From contig NZ_JBDWXV010000001.1 in assembly GCF_039982735.1 (NCBI RefSeq), positions 127,300-191,299 on the forward strand: DNA of 64,000 bases. The letters run 5' to 3'. Each line of letters begins with the position of its first letter. The stretch's first letter is position 1. This stretch comes from Saccharospirillum sp039982735 (GTDB taxonomy: Bacteria > Pseudomonadota > Gammaproteobacteria > Pseudomonadales > Natronospirillaceae). The notes under the pieces were generated by a model. That model was not told the DNA's origin. It did not search any database and was given only the letters and a program-made list of their open reading frames with translations. Made by a program: the position numbers and the translations under genes. This document shows, in pieces, positions 42,869 through 50,686 of the stretch.

Positions 42869-44092
42869 ATGTCAGATATTAAAAAAGTGGTGCTGGCCTA
42901 TTCCGGTGGCCTGGACACCTCGGTCATTGCCAAGTGGATCACCGAAACCTACAACTGCGAAGTGGTGACCTTCACGGCCGACCTTGGCCAGGGCGAAGAA
43001 GTTGAGCCGGCCCGTTCCAAGGCCAAAGCCCTCGGTATTAAGGAAATCTACATCGAAGATCTGCGCGAAGAGTTTGTGCGTGACTTTGTGTTCCCGATGT
43101 TCCGTGCCAATACCGTTTATGAAGGCGAATACCTGCTGGGTACCTCCATCGCCCGCCCGCTGATCGCCAAGCGTCTGATCGAAATCGCCAATGAAACCGG
43201 TGCCGACGCCATCGCTCACGGCGCAACCGGCAAGGGTAACGACCAGGTTCGGTTCGAACTGGGTGCCTATGCGTTGAAGCCGGGTGTGAAAGTGATTGCG
43301 CCCTGGCGTGAATGGGACCTGACCTCGCGCGAGAAGCTGATGGCTTATTGCGAAGACCACCAAATTCCAGTCGACTTCAATAAGAAGGGTAAGAAATCAC
43401 CTTATTCCATGGATGCCAACCTGCTACACATCTCCTATGAAGGCGGCATTCTGGAAGACCCCTGGGCCGAAGCCGAGGAAGAGATGTGGCGCTGGTCAGT
43501 CAGCCCTGAAGCGGCACCGGATACGCCGACTTATCTGGAGCTGACCTACGATAAAGGCGATATCGTTGCCATTGACGGCAAACCCACTTCACCCGCCGAT
43601 GTGTTGGCGTACCTGAACAAGGTGGGCGGCGAGAACGGCATTGGCCGTCTGGATCTGGTCGAAAACCGTTATGTTGGCATGAAGTCTCGCGGCTGCTATG
43701 AAACACCGGGCGGCACCATCATGCTCAAGGCGCACCGTGCCATCGAATCGATCACGCTCGACCGTGAAGTCGCGCACCTGAAAGATGAGCTGATGCCCAA
43801 ATACGCCGAAGTGATCTACAACGGTTACTGGTGGAGCCCTGAGCGTTTGATGATGCAGAAGATGATTGATGCCTCTCAGGAGCGGGTCAACGGCAAGGTT
43901 CGCCTGAAGCTGTACAAGGGCAACGTCATTGTCGCCGGTCGTCAGTCTGAAGACAGCCTGTTCGATGAAAGCATTGCTACGTTTGAAGACGATGCCGGTG
44001 CATACGACCAGAAAGACGCCGAAGGCTTTATTAAGCTGAACGCCTTGCGCATGCGCATTGCCGCGAGCAAAGGTCGCAGCCCGCTTAAGTAA
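42869..44092 (+). CDS. argG: Argininosuccinate synthase
   Basis: The 407-residue enzyme opens MSDIKKVVLAYSGGLDTSVI with the ATP pyrophosphatase SGGLDTS motif, and contains AHGATGKGNDQVRFE and the SMDANLLHISYEGG segment. It ligates citrulline and aspartate with ATP in arginine synthesis. GGGAGA stands before the ATG. It is followed by a two-way terminator. Confidence 0.98.
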   Translation: MSDIKKVVLAYSGGLDTSVIAKWITETYNCEVVTFTADLGQGEEVEPARSKAKALGIKEIYIEDLREEFVRDFVFPMFRANTVYEGEYLLGTSIARPLIAKRLIEIANETGADAIAHGATGKGNDQVRFELGAYALKPGVKVIAPWREWDLTSREKLMAYCEDHQIPVDFNKKGKKSPYSMDANLLHISYEGGILEDPWAEAEEEMWRWSVSPEAAPDTPTYLELTYDKGDIVAIDGKPTSPADVLAYLNKVGGENGIGRLDLVENRYVGMKSRGCYETPGGTIMLKAHRAIESITLDREVAHLKDELMPKYAEVIYNGYWWSPERLMMQKMIDASQERVNGKVRLKLYKGNVIVAGRQSEDSLFDESIATFEDDAGAYDQKDAEGFIKLNALRMRIAASKGRSPLK

Positions 44093-44102
44093 CACGGGGC
44101 AT

Positions 44103-44133
44103 AAAAAAACCGGGCTAAAAGCCCGGTTTTTTT
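44103..44133. terminator. Bidirectional terminator between argG and a convergent gene
   Basis: CCGGGC pairs with GCCCGG around TAAAA, with seven A residues on the left and seven T residues on the right, so it can stop both argG and the minus-strand gene that ends at 44155. Confidence 0.92.
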
Positions 44134-44154
44134 ATGGGTTGTGCAATCAGTGCC

Positions 44155-45315
44155 TCAGTTCGGGTTGCCATCCAGGTAAATGTCGGTGTCCCGGTTGAAC
44201 AGGGCGCCTATCCAGATAAAGAACACCCACACCAGTGCTCCAAACGGCAGATACCCGAAATAACCCAGCAACGGCATTTCTGAGAAGATATGGATCACGT
44301 TGACGAAGGGAATGTCGTATATCCAGTAGTTCGGGTTGGTTGGGTAGCCGATGTCCGGGTGTTCGCTGCCGAAGTTCCACATTTCCCAGAGAAAACCGTT
44401 GAACATCGACGCCAGTGCGATCAGCACACCGGGTGCCCAGTTTCCCTGGGTCAGCGCCGTGAAGGGCGACCAGAGTGATTGCCGCATTAATACGCCAATA
44501 ATAACCGCCAGCGGACCGATCCAAATGCCCCAGAACATCAGGCGCGGAAAGAACACCAGGGCACCGATGATCAGGCAGCCCAGGATAATCAGCAGGTTTC
44601 CTGGTAGCGGGATAGAGGGGCCATTCTGGTAACGTGCGACCAGCTTGGGAAAGGAATTCAGCAAGTTAAACCATTCGAAGATGGCCGGCCAGACAGTGGT
44701 GTAGGCGATCAGAAACAATACGACGATCACACTGTGGGGCAGGGCGGCCATGTGACCGTTGGGGTAATACCAGTTGCTCAGCACAAAATAGTCGTAATAC
44801 TCGAAATACCCCCAGCCAACCACCGAAATCACGGCGCTGAAAATCAGCAGGGACGGCTTGGTCGCCATCAATGACTTGCCGTTGTTGCGGTGGTACACAA
44901 TGCCATCGAGCATGACGATGAAGCCCCACCACATCGGGGAAAAGGCGTAGTAGACCAGGTTGCCCAGCAAGACCGGCCGGGCCCACATGACCCACCAGAA
45001 GCACAGCATGACAACGGCACCGGCCCAGAACCACCAGGGCAGTGGCTTTTTCGCCGGTTGTGGGGCGGGTGTGGCACCCTGAAAGCCAAACAGCTTTGGA
45101 AATAAAAGCAGTAATGTCACCAGAAGGGCCAGAGCGGCGACCACCAGAAAGTAGAGCAGCGAAAACCCCGGTGCTGGCGAGGTTTGTATGGGTGGAAAAA
45201 TACCAAAGCCGGGTGGCAAATGTGTGCTCGGGTAGGCAAACCAGGCGGCTACCAGGGGAATCAGCAGCGTCAGCAGGATAGGCCAGAGCAGAGCCCATTT
45301 ATTGGTCGGGTTCAT
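44155..45315 (-). CDS. Polytopic membrane protein of unknown function
   Basis: The 386-residue product begins MNPTNKWALLWPILLTLLIP and has about ten aromatic-rich hydrophobic helices with WWVMWARPVLLGNL, WWGFIVMLDGIVYHRN and a C-terminal SMFNGFLWEMWNFGSEHP. The many Trp/Tyr residues near helix ends are notable. No family was recognised. The ATG at 45315 is chosen since the earlier in-frame region runs into a MITE-like element. No partner gene is evident. Confidence 0.65.
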   Translation of the reverse strand: MNPTNKWALLWPILLTLLIPLVAAWFAYPSTHLPPGFGIFPPIQTSPAPGFSLLYFLVVAALALLVTLLLLFPKLFGFQGATPAPQPAKKPLPWWFWAGAVVMLCFWWVMWARPVLLGNLVYYAFSPMWWGFIVMLDGIVYHRNNGKSLMATKPSLLIFSAVISVVGWGYFEYYDYFVLSNWYYPNGHMAALPHSVIVVLFLIAYTTVWPAIFEWFNLLNSFPKLVARYQNGPSIPLPGNLLIILGCLIIGALVFFPRLMFWGIWIGPLAVIIGVLMRQSLWSPFTALTQGNWAPGVLIALASMFNGFLWEMWNFGSEHPDIGYPTNPNYWIYDIPFVNVIHIFSEMPLLGYFGYLPFGALVWVFFIWIGALFNRDTDIYLDGNPN

Positions 45316-45359
45316 GTCAGTGTCGGTTCCTTGTGTTTGTTTTTGGTTATTGTTACGGG

Positions 45360-45631
45360 CTAGGGAGCCTCTGAATAACTCCCCCAGGGCTCTGCGCGAG
45401 CTAAAACGTTCTGCCACAAGGCGCACTTCGCAGTGCAATGGCCGTAGCCCTTGTCAAGAAGTGCAACGCCGGGGCAGGACGTTTTAGCCGCGCCCGACGG
45501 GGCTTTCCGAGGAACGCTGCCACAGCGTTGGACTCATTTGAAAGGTCCAGACATTCCTGCATGAGTCCGCCTTGTGGCAGCGTCTCTCGGATAAGCCAGA
45601 GCCCAGGGGGAGTTGTTCAGAGGCTCCCTAG
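45360..45631. mobile_element. MITE-like element with nested palindromes
   Basis: The ends CTAGGGAGCCTCTGAATAAC and, inverted, GTTGTTCAGAGGCTCCCTAG form 35-base terminal inverted repeats (45360-45394, 45597-45631) with two mismatches. Inside are two further hairpins: CTAAAACGTTCTGCC with GGCAGGACGTTTTAG, and CGCTGCCACAGCG..GGACTCAT with ATGAGTCC..TGTGGCAGCG. It is 272 bp and has no coding capacity. It sits between two minus-strand genes. No direct target duplication was confirmed. Confidence 0.75.
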
Positions 45632-45655
45632 TTCCCTGGCATGCGGTATCGACTG

Positions 45656-48301
45656 CTAACGACCACCCCGGCTGCTCAGGGAGGGCTGCTCGGTCCATTT
45701 GAGAATCATGTTCTCCAGTTGTGTCAGTTTGATGGGCTTGAGCAACACGTCATTCATACCGGCTTCCAGGCAGTTGTTGATATCGCGCTGCGAGGTGTTG
45801 GCCGTAAAGGCGATAACCGGGTTGTTGAACTGGCGCTGTCGCAGTGTGCGAGTCGTCTCCAGGCCATCCATCACCGGCATCTGCATGTCCATCAACACCA
45901 TATCGGGTTGCCGGTACAGTACGTGGCTTAAGCCTTCTTCCGCCGATTCAAACCCACTGGCGCTGACGCCCAGCCGGGTCAGCATCCCCAGTAGCACCTT
46001 GAGGTTCACCGGGTTGTCATCGATGGCAACTATGTAAAGCCGACGTAACATCAGGGGGTGTTCGGCGGTCGCTGGGGCTGTGGCTGCCTGACCCAGCAGT
46101 CGCCGGAAGGTGACCTGTGTGCACGGCAATAGTTCCAGGCTGACCGGTGGCGTCCACAGCGGCAGGTCAGTGGGTACCCGGCTGACCAGCCAATGGACCT
46201 TAGGGTGCTCGCTGAACCGATTCGAGAGCTCGGGGTCGGGTTGGTCAGCGACCAGTATCCAGTGCTCTGCATCCTCTGGTAAGGGTGCTGTCATTGCGGC
46301 AGAATGCGTGAGGCTGTGGTGCAGTGTGATGCCGAGTCGGCGCAGGCTGTTGCCGATCAGGTTTTTCAGGTCCACATCGTCACAGACCAGCCCCACCCGA
46401 ACGGGCAGTGTGGTTATCGGCTCGGGTTCACCCTGCATTGGCAAGGTAAACTGGAAGTCGCTGCCCAGTTCCGGCTGACTGAAGACCGTCAGTTTACCGC
46501 CCATCAGAGCCACCAGTTTGGACGCAATTTGCAAACCCAGGCCCGTCCCGCCGTATTTGCGTGCAATGGTTGCATCGGCCTGCGTAAAGGCTGAAAACAC
46601 CGATTCGATTTTGTTCTGGGCAATACCTATGCCGGTGTCGGTGACATGGAAGGTCAGGGCATCTGCATCCGGCTGAGAAACCGATAGTTCAATCGAGCCC
46701 TGCTCGGTGAATTTGAACGCGTTGCTGAGCAGGTTTGCCAGGATCTGTTTCAACCGGTTGACATCACCGCTAACGCGACGAGGCACCTTGGGGTCTATAT
46801 CGACCAGAAAACGGACCTTTTTCCGGTCGAACGCGTCTTTGTAGATGGTGCAGAGTTCATCCAGTGCTTCATCGAGGTCGAAGGGCTCTGCTACCAGTTC
46901 AAGCTGGTCGGCGTTCATTTTGGCCAGATCAAGAATGTCGTTGATCAGGAATACCAGAAAATTAGACGACGCATGGATGGCTTCGAGGTGACGGCTGGTT
47001 TCAGCAGGCATTTGTTGCTGACCCATTAATTCCACCGACCCCTGAATGGCGTTTAACGGGGTGCGCAATTCATGACTGACATTGGCCAGAAAGCGCTCTT
47101 TGGTGTTCAGGGCATCATTGGCTGCCTGCAGTGCTTCCTGTGTGGCCAGCAAGCCGGCCTCCTTTTCCTTGTAGACCAGTCCCACCTGGTGGCTGATTAC
47201 CAGCGACAATAGAATAACTTCCATCGAGACGGCAAACATGCCCAGGTGTTCAAGAAATAAAGTATCGGCAACGGGCAAGCTGGACGCGCCAATGGAAATC
47301 AGGGCGGGAATCGCAAAGGCCGCGTTGGCAACCAGGTAATAGCGCGCGGTTCTGTTGCCCTGCAGCACGCGGGTAAGGCCTGCTGTGAAGCCATAAATGG
47401 CAAACAGACCCACGCCTATGCGGTCGATCTCCATCGACAGTTCCGGCCTAAGCAGTGCCACCACAAAACCCAAAACAAAGAGGATGATCAGGCCGCTGCC
47501 AATGCGGTACAGCCATTGTGACGTGTTGGGTTTGATGTTCAGCAGCACCATCACAAAGGCGATGTAGGCGGTGTTTGAAATAAGAATGGGGAAGCTGGTC
47601 AGGTAGAACTGGTGAATGCTGAGCAAATCACTGAACACCAGTAAGGAGGCGCCGGTAAAAAAGAAATTGCCGGTAATAAACAGGGCGTACAATAAATCGG
47701 CCGCCCGGCTGCGGCTTGTTCCCAGTACAAAATAATAGATGCCCAGCGCCAGGAAAATACCCTGGCAAATAAGGGTCAGTGCGTTACCTACCTTGATGCT
47801 TTGCTGGTACTCGCCCTGTGTAAAGACCGTTGGCTGTGGTTGCGCCAGGTAGAAAGGGCTGTCCATTCGGGTAACGATTTGGTATTGGCCGGGTTCGAAT
47901 AGCTGATCTCGACCATGGCGTAGAAAGTAGGGGTTGTCCTGCTCCGATTCGATACCGCCCACCATCCGGTTTATCAGCTCTCCGGTGGTACGATCAAAGA
48001 CCCAATGTTCAAAGTTGGCAATAACCGAGGAATTGCGAAAGTCGATAACCTGACGCGTCGTTTCATCAAAAGAGAGGTCAATCACATGCCAGTGATGACC
48101 GCCTTTTAGCGAAATGCCCGTTTGCGACACGATTTGTGGCTGGCTCTGCTGGCGCGATTGAATGGACGGAGACCAGTCTGATGGTTGCTGCATCCAATAG
48201 CTGTCGATCTCGACAATGTCGGCGTATGCCTGGCCGGGCCAGACCAGCATCAAACATGGCAGGCTGGCAAAAAGCAATCCACAGGCGAATCGATAAAGCA
48301 C
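45656..48301 (-). CDS. 7TMR-DISM hybrid sensor histidine kinase
   Basis: The 881-residue protein has a signal segment, a periplasmic 7TMR-DISMED2-type domain (about residues 30-175), seven membrane helices (about 180-385), a coiled coil, HisKA with VSHELRTPLNAIQGS (about 412-426), HATPase with NLLSNAFKF, DTGIGIAQNKIESVF and GGTGLGLQIASKL, a degraded receiver-like segment, and a C-terminal receiver with acidic AIDDN and phosphoacceptor Asp in LMDMQMPVMDG. It is a transmembrane hybrid kinase probably sensing carbohydrate or other small ligand. The next phosphorelay member is not in the window. Confidence 0.93.
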   Translation of the reverse strand: MLYRFACGLLFASLPCLMLVWPGQAYADIVEIDSYWMQQPSDWSPSIQSRQQSQPQIVSQTGISLKGGHHWHVIDLSFDETTRQVIDFRNSSVIANFEHWVFDRTTGELINRMVGGIESEQDNPYFLRHGRDQLFEPGQYQIVTRMDSPFYLAQPQPTVFTQGEYQQSIKVGNALTLICQGIFLALGIYYFVLGTSRSRAADLLYALFITGNFFFTGASLLVFSDLLSIHQFYLTSFPILISNTAYIAFVMVLLNIKPNTSQWLYRIGSGLIILFVLGFVVALLRPELSMEIDRIGVGLFAIYGFTAGLTRVLQGNRTARYYLVANAAFAIPALISIGASSLPVADTLFLEHLGMFAVSMEVILLSLVISHQVGLVYKEKEAGLLATQEALQAANDALNTKERFLANVSHELRTPLNAIQGSVELMGQQQMPAETSRHLEAIHASSNFLVFLINDILDLAKMNADQLELVAEPFDLDEALDELCTIYKDAFDRKKVRFLVDIDPKVPRRVSGDVNRLKQILANLLSNAFKFTEQGSIELSVSQPDADALTFHVTDTGIGIAQNKIESVFSAFTQADATIARKYGGTGLGLQIASKLVALMGGKLTVFSQPELGSDFQFTLPMQGEPEPITTLPVRVGLVCDDVDLKNLIGNSLRRLGITLHHSLTHSAAMTAPLPEDAEHWILVADQPDPELSNRFSEHPKVHWLVSRVPTDLPLWTPPVSLELLPCTQVTFRRLLGQAATAPATAEHPLMLRRLYIVAIDDNPVNLKVLLGMLTRLGVSASGFESAEEGLSHVLYRQPDMVLMDMQMPVMDGLETTRTLRQRQFNNPVIAFTANTSQRDINNCLEAGMNDVLLKPIKLTQLENMILKWTEQPSLSSRGGR

Positions 48302-48542
48302 AGTGCTCGGTTCCCTTGATCAGTCTTATCGTTGGCCCGGCGCCCGCAGGCGGTTTAGTCAGGGCTGTTTTGTATTGTTCTAAGGTCTATCATTCGCCTG
48401 TCAGGTCGATGAAGGTTGGCTGCCCGGTCTAGAGACCCGTGCTGCCTGTCACATTCATCGCAGGCTCTACCCTTGCTCCAAGAATAACTGATAGCATGAA
48501 TGGCTGCGACCAACAAATAGGAACAAATAAGAAAGTGACCGG

Positions 48543-49238
48543 ATGACCACCGACGTGCCCGAGAATCTGCCTGCTACACAGGCTGTGACTAATGGCTCTC
48601 CGTGCCCGTCATGCCCGCTGTGCCGTGCGCCCGATAGTCAGTGGTGGCACCGTCGCAAACATCGGGAATACTGGTGTTGCCCGGCGTGCCGGCTGGTGTT
48701 CGTTGGCGCGGACCAGCAGATATCACCGGCCGCTGAAAAGGCAGAATACGACAAACACCGGAACGACATCAGTGACTCCGGATATCGAACATTCCTGACC
48801 CGTCCCTGGCGCGCAGTGTGCGATAGGGTGCCCACCGGTTCCCGTGGTCTGGACTTCGGCTGCGGCCCTGGTCCGGCGCTAGCCAGCATGTTTGCAGAAG
48901 CGGGTTACCGTGTCGCCTTATACGATCTCTTCTATTACCCTGACAGTTCAGTTCTGACCGGTCATTATCACTTTATCTGTCTCACCGAGGTGATCGAGCA
49001 TCTCGCTAACCCAGCCGACGTATTGTCTGGCTTGTGGCGTCAATTGGAAGCGGGCGGCTGGTTGGTCATTCAAACGCAGAGGGTACGCGACCGCGAAGCC
49101 TTTGCGCATTGGCGCTATGTCGATGATCCGACTCACATCGCCTTTTATGCAGAGGCGACCTTTGCCTGGTTGGCTGAGTATTTGGGGGCACAGCACTGGG
49201 AGCTGGCTGATCGCGACGTTGTTGCGATTCAGAAGTGA
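48543..49238 (+). CDS. SAM-dependent methyltransferase with N-terminal zinc-ribbon-like segment
   Basis: The 231-residue protein begins with a Cys-rich segment (CPSCPLC, then CCPACRL, about residues 18-51), probably binding zinc. It is followed by a class I methyltransferase fold with motif I GLDFGCGPGPALASMF and the ICLTEVIEHL region of the Methyltransf_23/11 type. The substrate is unknown. Separate Cys-rich segments in this place are seen in some sugar- or peptide-acting methyltransferases. The 240 bases upstream hold nothing recognisable. Confidence 0.8.
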   Translation: MTTDVPENLPATQAVTNGSPCPSCPLCRAPDSQWWHRRKHREYWCCPACRLVFVGADQQISPAAEKAEYDKHRNDISDSGYRTFLTRPWRAVCDRVPTGSRGLDFGCGPGPALASMFAEAGYRVALYDLFYYPDSSVLTGHYHFICLTEVIEHLANPADVLSGLWRQLEAGGWLVIQTQRVRDREAFAHWRYVDDPTHIAFYAEATFAWLAEYLGAQHWELADRDVVAIQK

Positions 49239-49333
49239 GGTGTGCTGTTTGCTTAAGCAACAGCGGATGTTAGTTGATAAACCAGTGCTTCATCCCCGGA
49301 ACCTATTGTCGCCCGCTGGTCTGGTGAACTCTC

Positions 49334-50347
49334 TTACGGGGTCTTTGCGTCCTCAAACAACGCAGTTTCATACCCAAATAACGCTGGTGCGCCGCCGGTA
49401 TGGATGAACAGAACCTTGTCGTTGGGCCTATAGGTACCGTTTTGGTAGCTATCGAACAGGCCGTGCATGGCTTTACCGGTGTAAACGGGATCCAGTAACA
49501 AGCCTTCTGTTTCCGCGGTGACCCGCACGGCGTGGATCATGCCTTCGGTCGCTATGCCATAGCCCGGGCCGACGTAGCGGCCGTCTGTTTGAATACGCTC
49601 GGCCAGAGTTGCATGGGACAGCCCCAGACGATCAAACACCGGTCGGGTCAGATTCAGTACCAGGTTGGCCTGGTCTTCGCTGGTACGGCTGACGCAGAAG
49701 CCCCGTACCTGAGCCGACAGATCAAAGAGGGCCGCGCCGGCGAGGAGTCCAGCCTGGGTGCCTGCACTGCCCGTTGCCAGAATAATGTGGTCAAACTCGG
49801 TGTCCTGCTGATACTGCCAGTCGGCAATTTCGCGGGCGCATTGAACGTAACCGAGGGCGCCGGTGGTATTGGAGCCGCCAACCGGTATGCAATAAGGGGT
49901 GTAACCTTCCCCGGCAAGCGCTGCAGCGCGCTGATGCATCAGTTCAATACCGTCCTGGCCCGGCTTGGCCAGGGTGAGGGTAGCGCCGAAAAGCCGGTTC
50001 AACAGCACGTTACCGCTGTGTTGATACAGTGATTTCGGGGTGCCGGCTACTGGTTCCAGTATCAGCTCGCAGTTCAAGCCCAGCCGAGCCGCCGCAGCCG
50101 CAGTCTGGCGGGCATGGTTGCTTTGCAGGCCGCCAACCGTCAGCACGGTATCCGCCCCCGTTTCCAGAGCTTCAGCCAACAGATATTCCAGCTTGCGCGT
50201 TTTATTGCCGCCAAGCCCGAGCCCCGTGCAGTCGTCGCGTTTCACCCAAAGGTTCCGGGTGCCCAGTAACTCGCCCAGTCGGGGCAGGTGATCAATGGGG
50301 GTGGGGGCCTGTGCCAGGCTGATTTTTGGAATCTTGCTGAAAGCCAT
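49334..50347 (-). CDS. D-cysteine desulfhydrase / ACC deaminase family enzyme
   Basis: The 337-residue PLP enzyme has the Lys-containing GLGGNKTRKLEYL block (Schiff-base lysine) and VGGLQSNHARQTAAAAA, both conserved in this family. The C-terminal IHTGGAPALFGYE fits D-cysteine desulfhydrase (dcyD) rather than a strict ACC deaminase. The likely reaction is D-cysteine to pyruvate, sulfide and ammonia. It stands alone on the minus strand. Confidence 0.85.
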   Translation of the reverse strand: MAFSKIPKISLAQAPTPIDHLPRLGELLGTRNLWVKRDDCTGLGLGGNKTRKLEYLLAEALETGADTVLTVGGLQSNHARQTAAAAARLGLNCELILEPVAGTPKSLYQHSGNVLLNRLFGATLTLAKPGQDGIELMHQRAAALAGEGYTPYCIPVGGSNTTGALGYVQCAREIADWQYQQDTEFDHIILATGSAGTQAGLLAGAALFDLSAQVRGFCVSRTSEDQANLVLNLTRPVFDRLGLSHATLAERIQTDGRYVGPGYGIATEGMIHAVRVTAETEGLLLDPVYTGKAMHGLFDSYQNGTYRPNDKVLFIHTGGAPALFGYETALFEDAKTP

Positions 50348-50686
50348 AATCCGTCCAGAGTGACTGTTGATGCACCCTGGTCACGAACGTGAACCTGCCG
50401 GGTGCGCGATCGACCTTGTTCTCCAGTGGCTATCGCTGGTCTGTGAAGCAAGGCGCTTAATAGGGCTACTGTTACCGATTTTGGCATCAAGGGCAAACGA
50501 ACCTGATGACAAGTGCACATTTCTGGTGAAAACAGAGCGGCCAGGGTGCGGAAATCCGGTCGAAAACCGGTCGCTGGTCGGGTATCCTAACGGTGCGAGC
50601 CGGGTCTGACGCCCGTCTGTGCAGAATTACTCCCTTTTATCATTCGTATTGTTCACTCACCAACCACCGCAAACAACAGGATTCCG
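50348..50686. other. Intergenic region before leuS
   Basis: About 340 bases between the divergent desulfhydrase and leuS. It must contain both promoters. I see no leader peptide rich in leucine codons, no T-box and no clear operator. Open frames in it lack ribosome sites and family resemblance. Confidence 0.5.

Noticed and set aside
50367..50609. 80-codon frame upstream of leuS
   Set aside because: No ribosome site, no family resemblance and not leucine-rich, so not a leader peptide.
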